Positions 12,731-23,737 of a DNA stretch of 64,000 nt are shown here, piece by piece (positions within the stretch are counted from its first letter, which is position 1; the number at the start of each line of letters is the position of its first letter). This DNA comes from Absidia repens. Its lineage: Eukaryota; Mucoromycota; Mucoromycetes; Mucorales; Cunninghamellaceae. The notes under the pieces are model-generated. The model had not been told where the DNA came from, did not search any database, and saw only the letters and a program-made list of their open reading frames with translations. The translations under genes were made by a program, and so were the position numbers. The stretch is taken from contig MCGE01000010.1 in assembly GCA_002105175.1 (NCBI GenBank), positions 558,001 to 622,000 on the forward strand, written 5' to 3'.

Positions 12731-14852
12731 CTATTCTACACGTATAATATATCGACTAAGAGCAGCTGCAACAAGAGCCATCATTCCACCAAATGTCAAA
12801 ACCAAGGCCACACTTGAAGTAGGTGAGTCAACATGCGTAGGTGGTTCTAATGCATCATCGGCCGCAAATATCAATGCTGATATCACCGCCACCGCAAATT
12901 GAGGGAACACAATATACATATTGTGGACACCAAGAATAAGGCCGGCATCAAAGTCGTCGCCGTCTTGCTGACCAGTTTCCAACTGTGAGCCAGAAGAGGA
13001 AGATCCATACTCCAAACGTTGCTGTTGCTGTTGTTGCCGTTGTCTGTTTTCGTCATCATAGCTAACATATTCTCCAACAAGGGAGAATGGCACCCACAAA
13101 ACAATAGCCCAAGAGACTCCCATAATGGACAACACAACAATTGCACCGGTGACTGAACGGATAAACCATGTTGATAATAAACAGGCTGCTGATATCAAAT
13201 GAGAAGTGGTATAGATATTGGTAAGAGACATGCACTTTACTGAGCTGAATTTGTTGGAGAGCGCCGGTATCATGAATCCAGCAATAACGGACACAACGGA
13301 GTAGCACAGCAAAGCAAGCGAACCCATCCGTGACCCATCTGCCCAGTTGCCGTGATTTTTCCTGTCACTTGATTGTGTTGCAAAATAAAGATCCGATACC
13401 CATTGAGTACTAATAATACAGTAATAAAAATAAAAATAAGAGAATATGTTAAAGAACAAAACAGATTTTTAAGAAAAATAATAAAGTAAACTATTACCTA
13501 TAAAACAAAAAAGGAAACCAGCCCATCCATGCAAAAAATTGAGTATTGCATAATGTCTGAATAGGTCGAGGAAGATGTCGTAAAGCTTTCCAAATGTAGA
13601 TTAAAGTGTGGTACCAAGGACTATTATAGTAAAAGAATATACAAAGAAGATGTAATGAATACAGAAGTACCTTTTTTTTTTTTTTGCTGTTGTAGGTACA
13701 TTATGATTAAACTTACGTCTGGTTGTCCAGTTGATCACGATCACTCATCTTTTCATGGGTTGAGTAACAAGTCACCAGCAATGTAAAACAGAATACAAAG
13801 ATAGACAAAAGACAGAACAATTTCATTTGCGAGTTTCCGAGCCAGGGCATGTATTTCACCAAGTCCACGGCACCCACAAAATAGCCAATCACCATGGCCA
13901 AGTTTGACATTCTAGCGCTCCATGCATTTGCTTCGTCCTGCTGCCAAAGGGGTGGGATATCCAAAATCAAAGCACGACAAATAGCTTGCACCGCATTGAG
14001 TGTAAAATCCAAAAAATAAAAGGAAGATACTGCTACAATAATCGAATAGAGATGCTCCTAGATGGTATGAGAAGATCGATAAGCCAGCATGTTCTAAGAT
14101 TTCTAATCATAATAATCAAAACTCTATCAACTTACATTTTCTTGTTGATTTCTAGATAGATAGTAACCGATATCTTTTGCATACGCCACACCTAGCATAG
14201 AAACACATGTCAGAAATCCAGCAACAACAATGTATGGTCTTCGTTTTCCAAATCGAGAGGTACACTTGTCGCTAAAAGCACCAATGAGCTAGATTTGATA
14301 GATAAAAAAAAAAAAAAAAAAAGTCAGTACATCGATTACTACTTTTGCATATGTAATGTTTGAAACACTTACGGGTTGTACAATCAAACCTGAGAGAGGT
14401 CCAGCCAGCCAAACTGAAGCAGTGAGTTCTTTCGATAGATCCAATGATAAAAGATAAGGAGTTCCGTATCTATAACAAAAGAGCTGTAAGTAACATATAG
14501 TCTTTTATTACGAAAAACTTACGACAGCTCTACAGTCCCTAGTTATTCAGAAGATAAAACAAAGAGTGTGAGTTTTTGATAAAAAATGTCACTTGGCACC
14601 TTGTCATATATTACAAGTAAACTGAACACCGGCCATACAGATCGTCAAACATACTAGTTCAAATGTCGATAGTCCCGGGAGTGTATCTGTGCCATCTTTT
14701 GGTATCTTTAAATAGCCTGTACTTTGACCAGCACTGTTGTAAGTTGATGCTTCGAAGGATGACCGTCTTCTTTGGTATGTGGGACGACGTAATGGTGGTT
14801 TTTTGATTAAAGGTGTTGTTGGTTCGTCAGATGAAGTAGTTTGTGTTGACAT
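12731..14852 (-). CDS. SUT-type sucrose/glycoside:proton symporter (GPH/MFS)
   Basis: Predicted 12-helix plasma-membrane sugar:H+ symporter of 548 aa. Seven exons keep one frame: 14852-14615, 14538-14523, 14469-14373, 14288-14136, 14057-13717, 13620-13498, 13409-12731. The first helix reads GVQFTWTVELSYGTPYLL, the hallmark of plant SUT and fission-yeast Sut1 proteins, and is assembled across a 16-nt microexon. The loop 2-3 motif is RFGKRRPYIV, corresponding to the RxGRRRPF motif of the family. The cytoplasmic N-terminus is Ser/Thr-rich with a PLRRP patch. A long central loop before the last four helices is polyglutamine-rich (about 13019-13048). The substrate (sucrose, maltose or another alpha-glucoside) cannot be fixed from sequence. 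No invertase or glucosidase gene is nearby. Confidence 0.9.
14523..14538 (-). other. 16-nt microexon of the sugar transporter
   Basis: Sixteen bases between acceptor CTAG and donor GTAAG encode the middle of the SUT motif TWTVELSYG. The flanking exons end in phase 1 and begin in phase 2, and only inclusion of this piece restores both the frame and the family signature. Confidence 0.85.
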
Positions 14853-15301
14853 TATAGAGTCGGTTGAAATATAGTCAGTGCTGAATAATCCTAAAGGGCA
14901 TAAAACGGAAGAAAGAAAGAAACTGAAAATAAACAATAATTTATGCACATTGGGCGAAAAGCGGGGCGTAAAAATAAATCCAATGACAAATAAGTATGAA
15001 GAAAAGAGAAACTTTTTTTTTATTGGAAGAGTAAAATGATAATAAAGATGATGATAAAACAAAACTAAAAGAATACAATTAAAAAAATAAATAAATAAAA
15101 AGATAGTTGATGATCATAAGAGGTAGTAAATGTAAAATTATAAAATGTATATATGTGTGTGTGTGGGTGTGGAAAGAGAAAGAATATGAAATAAATGATA
15201 TAAAAAGTAACATGATGATGATAGATGATAAAAGAGAAATGATAAATGATGCTAAGAATAATAAAGGGAAGAGAGAGGGATACTAACTACTAGAAGGATA
15301 T
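14853..15301. other. Spacer between transporter and methyltransferase genes
   Basis: AT-rich, with a (TG)n-like tract near 15148-15172. It serves as 5' region of the sugar-transporter gene and 3' region of the methyltransferase gene. No separate feature is seen. Confidence 0.5.
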
Positions 15302-16696
15302 TTACATGATAGGTCGTTTGTTGACAGTCAAAAAATGGAAGTTGGCGTAGGTATGATATTGTTCCATTTCCCTGCAAGAAGTAGTAACATCAGCAGCGAA
15401 AGCAGCATCATCTTTGGGTCTTGAATAATAGCGGCCAACAGAGGTCTGACAGCGTCGAAGAATATCCAAAAGGTCATCCCTGAAAAGCATACCCAATCGT
15501 CCACCCCACATTCCCACAGGCAAAGATTGATATTTCTGTTCCATATTGAGACTATCATCTTTAGGAGCATAAGAGTCCAATTTTCCAGCCACATTGATTC
15601 GAAAGCCCAATTGTCCAGCCACTGTCAACACCTCTTGGTTCATTTTCTTTGTAATAGGGCCCACTGAACACATCTTGTGATCGACCTCCAATAACTCCAA
15701 TGTAGCACCAGGCTTCAGGAGTTTCCAGCAGTATTGTGTCGCCAATTCGTACTGTCTTGAGGTCAACACTAGGGACATCAATCGGATGTGAATAAAGTCA
15801 AAGCTGTGTAAATCATAATCGAATCGTAACCCGTTCAGGATATTGCCATGGACAAGCTGGCAGTTCGCAGGAATACTTGTTTCGTCAGGAAACCAATCTT
15901 CATAGTCAATGCCAATCACTTCAAGATGCGGATATTTTAGAGCCATATCAATGCACCACGCCCCTGAGCCACAGCCAACATCCAATATACGCCCATGCTT
16001 GAGTTTTTTGAAATTCACTGTAGATCGAAATTCCCTACAAAAAGATAATGATAATCAGTCTCTATCCATCCTGTCAGGAGAGCGGAGAATCGATTTGCAA
16101 AACTTACTCGGTGAAGGCTAAATTCATAAAATCATTTTTCAATTGAGACTTGTCAGCTTCATATTCGTCCTTATCCAATAATCGTACCGGAAGATGGACG
16201 TTCGGGTCATCCACTTCTTTGGTTGGAATAAATGAGCCCAATGTAACAGAACGTCGATGGTGCCGTTGTTTTGCCTTGTACAGTATGTTTGCCAACGCCG
16301 AAGGTTTTTTGGGTGACGTTCGTTGGTGCTGCGGTAGAGGAGACTGTGTTTGGTGATACAGTTGTTGTTGACTCAGCTGTTGTGTTCATAATTTTGATCA
16401 TTGGGGTTGGTGTTGATGCTGCTAGAGGAGTTGGAGCGCATGGGTGAGGAGGGTGATCGTGGTGATGAATGCGGTGAATGTGTATGATCTGTGCTCAAAG
16501 GCAGTTGTTGCACTGTAAGCGTGGGCCGTTGTGGGGTGTTTTCATTAAGAGAATTTGACCTATGAACAGAGGAATTGACAGTTCTTTTAATGGCAGGTGG
16601 TGATGACGAGAAGAGGGAATTGAATAAGGGCGAGCCGGGAATCCAGGATTGTCGTCGTTTATTTTTTTCATTATCAAAGGCCTTTGTTTGCCCCAT
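15302..16696 (-). CDS. Class I SAM-dependent methyltransferase
   Basis: The C-terminal 250 residues are a Rossmann-fold methyltransferase. Motif I reads ILDVGCGSGAWCIDMA, followed by VIGID (motif II acidic residue), an FDFIHIR segment and LKPGATLELLEVD (post-motif). Exon 16018-15302 is joined to the preceding exon (ending about 16108) through a split Glu codon. The N-terminal region (MGQTKAFDNEKNKRRQSW from 16696) is Ser/Pro/His-rich and probably disordered. Between about 16380 and 16500 the reading frame must change, either by a non-consensus intron (GTGCAA donor, ACAACAG acceptor) or a frameshift; translation could instead begin downstream. Fungal proteins of this layout methylate varied small molecules or proteins, so the substrate is unknown. 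Confidence 0.78.
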
Positions 16697-17526
16697 ATTC
16701 AGGTAGGCTTTCAAACAAAATAAAGAAAAAGAAAAAGAAAGGACAGACAAGACGAAAAAAAAAAAAAAAAAAAAAAAGGTCAACAATAGCCAAGTTCAGC
16801 GGTGTTTCAAAAATGTGATCAAGGTTTGTATTCAGTTCCTTTTTGCCAGTAGAATAAAGAAAGGATCATATACAGTTTAAAAAACCGTTGAGTAACCAAA
16901 GAGCCAGTAGTTTGAGACCTTAAAAAAAATTCAAGAACGCTATGTGTTGGTGACGTTCATGAATATGATCTGTGGGTGAGATGAAGTACGATATGGTAAT
17001 AAAATAAACACAGACGCACTATTTTGGAACATTGCCCTAATTATTGCCGTCGATGCTCATTGGATTAAATTCCTGAGACAAACACCAACGAAAAATTGGG
17101 GATCCTCTAAAAACCATCCACCCAAGTTTTTTTTTATTGAATTTCAAATTTTGAAACCTGTCTAAACATGCTCAACATTTCGAAGAATATGAAGAATAAA
17201 TGTGAATAAATGAATGTTTTTTTTATTTCAAAGTAATAAAAAGAGAAGGATACTATACAAATGCAGTGGAATCAATATACTAACTAATGTAAAAAAAATA
17301 AATAATGGTGATGCTATTCAATAGGAGAGCAATGTCTGTGCGTGGAAGAGTAAGGGACAGTGCGTATGTTCTAAAATAGATGGGGGAGTGGAAGAGGGGC
17401 GAGGGAGAATTAACGGCGGCGGATTTTTTTCAATGGATCTTGATTTCGTTTCTATAATTGAATATATATATATATATAATATATTAATAAAATAATTAAA
17501 TTTTCTAACCTCCCTTCGCTAATATT
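16697..17526. other. Spacer between methyltransferase and DBP9 genes
   Basis: Contains the 5' region of the methyltransferase gene, with a 22-base A tract at about 16757-16778, and the 3' region of the DBP9 gene, with an (AT)n tract near 17463-17480. I see no gene in it. Confidence 0.5.
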
Positions 17527-19719
17527 CTATCTTACCTTTCCATTGTGTTGATGATGATTCTTTCGTTTGTTGTTGCTGTGGAAATTGACATGATCAACGG
17601 TTTCATGGGACGAGCTATCCATCAATTGTTGCTGGCCATTTACCTTGGGCATTAAATAGGAAGGGATATTCTTGAGATGATGTTGGATGATAGCGGGCTG
17701 CAGAGCTTTGTCATGTCGTAAAAAGTCCAAATCCTTAGGCTTGTCTTCAAAATGGGTCTTGAGTTTTTCAGAGTTGAGAATTTCGCGTTTGATTTCAGTA
17801 ATGCGAGCTTCCTTGACGGCCACTTTTGTCACCGCCTTGATCGCATCTTGCACACGGTATTTAAATCCATCCACATTCTTCTTTTCAAAAGAGTAGGGTT
17901 TGATGGTCATATTTTCCTTTTCTTGTTGCTTTTCCACTCGCTCAAAGACCAGTTCATCACGGTTCACCTTTCTTCCAATATCAAGTTTGTTGTCTTCCAT
18001 GTCAGAAGGTACTACAAAACTGAAAGCCATCCCTTGTTTTCCACCTCTTGCTGTGCGACCAATACGATGCATGTACGCCTTTGCTGATAATGGAAAGTCG
18101 AAGTTGATCACTGCCGCCACATCCTTGAAGTCAACACCACGAGATACACCATATTCCTTGTCCTGTTTGATTTGAGACTTCTTTTTCGTTTTCTTCTTGC
18201 TATCTATTTATTGCATAACGCCCCAAAAAAATGTCAGTTACCATATTTTGGCTTCCAGTTGTGATGTCTTTGTTTTTTTTTTTTTTTTTTTACCTTGATC
18301 TTCAACTTTTTCATCGTCACCAGAGTCTTCATTTTCATCTTCTTCGTCTTCACTGTCCATTTCACCCTTGAGTTGTGATTCATCAGTAGCGATCAAGTAG
18401 TCGTATTTCCCACGGTTGAATTCTTCCACAATATGGTATCTTGAATTCAAGGGCAGTTCAGAGTTAAGCACACAAGCCTTCACCGAGAATTGTTCAAAGA
18501 AAAGTTTCAGACGGTAGCATCGATCAATATCATTGACAAAAAAGATCACCTTGCCCCGAATCAGTCGCAATTTCACCATCACAAAGGTAAACAAGAATTT
18601 TTCCAATTCAGAGCACCTTCACAAAGAAAAAAAAATTGACGTGAGCATTCTTCTTAGCATTATCACTAATATCCCCCCCCACTATATACATGGAGCATAC
18701 CTGATCACATATTGGGTCAATTGACTCGTTGTATTTTTCTCTTCCTCCAGCTTGAGAATGGCAGGTTTTCGCAACACCAATTGTTTCAAGTCATCAATAT
18801 CCTAAGGGTAGAAAAAACCATTTATATAAGTTTCAAGAATCACAGCAGTAAACATGCAGTTGTCGAGGTGTCTATCTACCTTTGTTAAAGTGGCGGACAT
18901 GAGAAAACTTTGATATATCTTGGGCAGAAATGATAAAATCTTTCGCAAATCGTCGTCGTAGCCAAAGGATAATACCAAATCAGCTTCATCAATCACCAAG
19001 TTTTGCAGAGATTCACTTAAGATCATATTCTATACATAAAATATAAACCATCGAGTTGGAAACAATGAAACTGACAGCCCCTCCCCCCCTCACACCTCCC
19101 TATCAATATATAAATTACCTGTGCTTGTAAATGGGCCAAAGCTCTGCTGGGAGTAGTAACAATAATATCAGGGTGTTCTGCCAACATAGGTCTATGTAAA
19201 ATAGAAAAATGTACGTTCATATAAGCCTTATTTGTAACCAATAGTGACTACTCTATCCTTTACCGTTGTAACTGAGGGGCAACCTGGTTAGCCAAATTGA
19301 CCACCTTGATTAATTGGTTAGTGTATACCAAAAGACGTTGAATATGATTCGTAACTTGTTCAGCCAGTTCACGGGTAGGTACCAAGATCATGGCCTTAAT
19401 GGAAGGTGTATTATCGACCTAAGTAATACGATAAAGCAAAGGTTAAGACATGCTTGCTCTGCTTTGTTTTGCCTCCAATCCTTACGTCTTTGTTCACCAA
19501 TAGTTTCTGAACTATAGGTAAAGTATATGCCGCCGTTTTTCCTGAGCCCGTTCTTGCGCGAGCGAGAATGTCTTTACCAGCCATGGCCAGAGGAATCGCT
19601 TTCGCTTGTACTAAGGTTGGATGCACAAATTGCATTTGAGCAATGGCCCTTGTAATTCGAGGATCAAAGTCAAAAGAAGCAAAAGTTTCATTTTCTTCTA
19701 AAAGGTGTTGATCAGCCAT
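17527..19719 (-). CDS. DBP9: DEAD-box RNA helicase Dbp9/DDX56 homologue
   Basis: Predicted nucleolar ATP-dependent RNA helicase for large-subunit ribosome assembly, 570 aa. Exons: 19719-19496, 19418-19264, 19191-19119, 19029-18880, 18801-18701, 18616-18294, 18203-17527, all in one frame. Visible motifs are a Q motif with [17 protein letters not shown], Walker A ARTGSGKT (about residues 55-62), [19 protein letters not shown] within [33 protein letters not shown], and [10 protein letters not shown]. The [11 protein letters not shown] context and the acidic linker ([16 protein letters not shown]) after ATDESQ are characteristic of the Dbp9/DDX56 branch. The C-terminus is basic and His/Lys/Asn-rich ([13 protein letters not shown]). 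It is divergent from a second DEAD-box gene starting 223 bp away. Confidence 0.93.
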
Positions 19720-19942
19720 TGTTGAATTGTCAGATCACGTTGAAGAATCAAATAAAAAAAAAAAAAAAAAAAAAAAGGGAGAAATTGATCATTGAGCCGC
19801 AAGTGGCTTACAGGGTAAAAATTCATCGAGCACTGTGTTTCAAAATTTTATGCGCCAGCCATTGGACCAGATTTATCTGAAAATATTTTTCTTCCGTTCG
19901 CTTCCCCTTTTTTATCTCTTCTTTTCCTTAGTATTATCAAAC
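19720..19942. promoter_or_regulatory. Shared divergent promoter of two DEAD-box helicase genes
   Basis: A 223-bp interval between the start codons of DBP9 (-) and the mitochondrial helicase (+). It holds a long A tract at about 19751-19776 and a pyrimidine-rich stretch before the right-hand ATG. No canonical TATA box was identified. Confidence 0.55.
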
Positions 19943-22198
19943 ATGTTAAGTCGTATACTTCTACCTTCCATTGCCCGTATTCAAGGTCAACAAACTGCCA
20001 GGATCCTCTCACAAAGACTTCCTCAGCTTTCAGCTTCTGTTAGAGATGGTTTTGGTAAGTATAGCGTAATAGTTTATGTCGAACTTACGAGTACGATCTG
20101 ACATGCGGACTTATTTTTTTTTTTTGTGTGGGCCGATTATAGGGAACAAGTTCGATCAGTCCATGATTAAGTTGAAGCAATCCCAAGGTCAATACGTAGC
20201 TATGTTCTCTAGTCACTCCGTTCGTCAATCAGCCGATGTGCGTGTTGCTCTTGATGATTTGGCTGAATCAAATGAAATTGCTCAAGATCCTGTCGCCGAA
20301 CCTGCTGTTACTCGTTTTGATCAAATTGAAAGCATCAACCCTCTGACTCAACGATCGCTCAGTAAAATCTTCAAGTACCAAGATATGTCTGTTGTGCAAG
20401 CAGCTGTCCTCTCTCGTCTTCCTAATGAAAATGATATGTTCGTCAAGGCAAAGACCGGGACTGGCAAGACCCTGGCCTTTTTGGTAGCGGCATTGGAAAC
20501 TTCGTTGGCCGGCAAATCCAAGGAGGACCTCCGACATTGTGAAGGAACATCTATCTTGGTGATCTCTCCTACTCGTGAATTGGCCTATCAAATTGCTGAA
20601 GAAGCCAAAAAGTTGACAAAATTCTATCCATTCGGTGTCCATTGCTTGGTAGGCGGTGACTCAAAACGTCGTCAAATTCAACAACTGGAACGCGGTCGAT
20701 GTGATATTGTGGTAGCTACTCCAGGACGATTGAACGATATGTTATCCTCTGTGCGACATTTAAAACGGGCTTGTGAAAACCTCAAAGTGTTAGTATTGGA
20801 TGAAGCGGATCAATTGCTGGACATGGGCTTCAAGCAAGAATTACAACGTATCTTAACTCACCTTCCTGAAAAACGACAAACGATGTTATACTCCGCCACT
20901 ATATCCAAAGAAATTCGCAAAAACCTTGGTGACTTCGCTCTGTCCCGTGAACATGATATTATCGACACTGTTGGGAAGGATGAAGTCAATACACACATGC
21001 ATGTCAAGCAATCCGCACTGGTTGCTCCCTATGAAAATCAATTACAGCATTTGCAAAACTTATTAGAAACCCACGAAGCCGCCAACTCTGGAAAGGTGAT
21101 TGTATTCCTGCCAACCACAAAACAAACCATGTTATATGCCCAACTCCTCAAATATCTGCTGCCAAAACGTATGATCCATGAAATCCATTCTCGTAAAAGT
21201 CAAGATCAGCGCTCACGTATCGCATCCCGGTTCCGGAAATCAAATGACGGTATCCTTGTGACTTCTGATGTGTCTGCTCGTGGTGTGGATTATCCTGGTG
21301 TTAGTTTGGTCGTTCAAGTAGGTGTGCCTTCTACAAGAGAACAATATATCCATCGTTTGGGACGTACAGGCCGTGCTGGTCGGGAAGGTGAAGGAGTGAT
21401 TGTGCTTGCTCCCTTTGAAACTGAATTTTTGAAAAACGAAATCTCTGATTTACCCGTCACCAAACTGGAATCTTCTACTTTGGACGAAGAAAAAGTTGGT
21501 GTAAATGAACGTGCTATCAACTACGCTGTACAATCAATGGACGAAGATGCAATTCGTGAAGTTTATACTGGTTACTTAGGTTATTGTAAGTTAATATAAT
21601 GGGATGATTTCGTTTAGGTCTTTTTTCTAATGCTGTTCTATGTTACTTTATCACCTTTTTTTTTTTTGTAGATGCCTCTCGTATGCCTCAGCTCGGAAAA
21701 CCTCGCTCTCAAGCCATTCAACAAGCTAATCAATTCTTAGAAGGTGTTGGTATCACTGAACTCCCCTACTTATCAGCTCGATTCAAACAACAACTTGGAT
21801 TAGATGACCGTGCTCCTCCTCGATCAAGAAGCAGCAATGACCGTTTCGGTGACAGACGACGATCCAATCACAATGATCGCTTCGGAGATCGACGACGAAG
21901 TAACGACCGCTTTGATGATTTCAGACGACGACCCAGCAACGACCGCTTTGGTGATGACCGACGATCCAACGGCCGCTTTGGTGATGACCGACGTTCCAAC
22001 GACCGCTTTGGTGACGACCGACGATCAAACGACCGCTTCGATGATCGTGGATTCAACAATAAACGCTTCGGTGACCGACAGGACAAGGACCGTTTCAGCT
22101 TTGGGGGTGGTGATCGACGACGCAACAGTGATCGCTTTGGTTCCGGGGACCGACAACGCTTCAACCGTGATGATAAAGACGACAGCGGCCGCTTTTAA
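19943..22198 (+). CDS. Mitochondrial DEAD-box RNA helicase (Mss116/CYT-19 type)
   Basis: 693 aa from exons 19943-20054, 20143-21585, 21672-22198. The first 34 residues are rich in Arg/Ser/Leu/Gln without acidic residues, as in a mitochondrial presequence. The helicase core shows a Q motif, Walker A AKTGTGKT (about 139-146), PTRELAYQ, TPGRLND, DEAD within VLDEADQLLDMGF (about 254-260), SAT, TSDVSARGVDYPGV and HRLGRTGRAG. The C-terminal domain after the core has a degenerate RSNDRFGDD repeat, then Arg/Asp/Gly-rich sequence. Mss116-type proteins act as RNA chaperones for group I/II intron splicing and mitochondrial translation. Assignment to that branch rests on the presequence and the basic tail; it could be another mitochondrial member. 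Confidence 0.88.
21838..22150 (+). repeat. In-frame tandem repeat encoding RSNDRFGDD units
   Basis: About eight to ten degenerate copies of a 24-33-base unit encode (R)(R)SNDRFGD(D/R). Neighbouring units near 21945-22040 are nearly identical, and more degenerate ones flank them. Because the unit length keeps the frame, the antisense strand is also open for 98 codons here, which is not evidence of a second gene. Confidence 0.85.
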
Positions 22199-22611
22199 CG
22201 GTTGTGAAAAATTTATATATTATTAGTTTAGAATTCCATACTTTTTGTTTTTATAATAAATCATGTTTATATTTTTTGATATTTTTTTTTTTTTTACTGT
22301 CTGCTTTTTTATTATTGCAGTTGAAATTATTACTATCATTAGGGCTTTAATAGGGATGGGGACAGGTACGCATGGACATTTAAATCTTCTTCGTTTTAAA
22401 GTATGTATAGTATACAGCTGTGTTGCTTCTTTTTTTGACCTATGTAGGACGTAGACGTTTGGCGGACTTTATGGAAAATCTGTGTTCAGGTGTGCAGGAT
22501 TTCCTTTCAGACTTTTCTGGATACTGTTGAAACGCCGCTTTTTTTTTAAGTGATCATAAACGTTTTTTTTTTTTTTTTTTTTTTTTTTCTTTCTCCATCA
22601 GTAAACATAAA
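22199..22611. other. Spacer between helicase and glutaredoxin genes
   Basis: Contains the helicase 3' region (AATAAA-like signal near 22255) and a long T tract (about 22563-22588) some 25 bp before the glutaredoxin start codon. No gene is seen. Confidence 0.5.
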
Positions 22612-23300
22612 ATGAATTTACCATACAACAATCAAGATATCGAAAAATATGGTACGTCAGCAAAACCAGCAACTCGGTCGCGGTTTGGAGGAGGTAGACG
22701 TCGAAATTCAATTGTATGTATACTTTTTCTATTTTGTTTTGGATTATTGGTTTGGCTTGGCTACGCAAAGCTTGACGTATCCTTTTCCTCGTCGTTCACA
22801 ACATCCTCTGACAACAACACTGGAGCTTCAATCAGTCCTTCCTCAACACCACCAGTTGACACAGTAAAGATGGAGGTGAATACCTTGATCATGTCTCATC
22901 CTTTGATTGTATTTTCAAAAACCTACTGCCCGTAAGTGATCAATACTTGCCCTCTCCTGAAAAAATACCAACCTTTTCTATCCAATAGCTATTCGAAAAA
23001 AGCAAAGGCAATCTTGGATTCTTTTGACTACAGCTCACCCTACCATATTGTGGAAGTGGACCTTCGAGGTAAATACAAAATAGAAAATGTAGCTTTTCAT
23101 ACCAATCGCCCTCACGGTTGTTTATTTGTTTAGATGATGGCGATAAAGTGAAGCAAGCCCTAGGCGAAATTTCTGGTCGATATACCTTCCCAAATGTATT
23201 TGTGCAAGGAACATCCATTGGAGGCGCCTCTGAAATTGAATCTATGCATCAACAAGATCAATTGACTGCTTTACTTAGATCTGAAGGAATCATCACTTAG
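22612..23300 (+). CDS. Membrane-anchored monothiol glutaredoxin (Grx6/Grx7 type)
   Basis: 188 aa from exons 22612-22931, 22989-23068, 23134-23300. A short basic N-terminus (GGGRRRNS) precedes one transmembrane segment (IVCILFLFCFGLLVWLGYA), giving a type II anchor typical of early-secretory-pathway Grx6/Grx7. A Ser/Thr-rich stem follows, then the glutaredoxin fold. The active site FSKTYCPYSKKAK is completed by splicing, because the Pro codon of CPYS is split by intron 1. Later fold features TFPNVFVQG and GGASEIE (glutathione-binding GG) are present. The CPYS site is the monothiol Grx6/7 form rather than the CPYC dithiol form. The expected role is redox or Fe-S-linked thiol control in the ER/Golgi. 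Confidence 0.9.
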
Positions 23301-23702
23301 TAATAGTATCGAAATCCCACTCAATCATAATCCCAGTCTATTCCCACTTTTTATTATTATATTATCATTACAAGAAGACATTTATTTAGCTAACTTTCTA
23401 TATACAATTCCTTCCCTACAATGCCCCATCTCAACTCCCACTTCTTTTCACCACATACACTTTTTAATATATATATACATATATTCATGTTTTTATTAAT
23501 AAAGACATTGTTATTTGTACACAGGATGTATTTTCCTATGTTAGTTTTTACTCAATAAAATCAGCCCAACAACATATATACATACATCTTTTGTCTTGTC
23601 ATCCCACCCGTTTTTACATTGCATTGCTTTAGTCTATTTTGTTCCTTTTTTTTTTATAAATAAAAGATCTTGTCATTCAATTATCATATTCTTATGCGCT
23701 GG

Positions 23703-23737
<35 letters not shown>

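Noticed and set aside
21868..22164. 98-codon minus-strand ORF rich in Arg/Ser/Lys
   Set aside because: It is the antisense shadow of the RSNDRFGDD repeat of the mitochondrial helicase; the repeat unit keeps both strands open.
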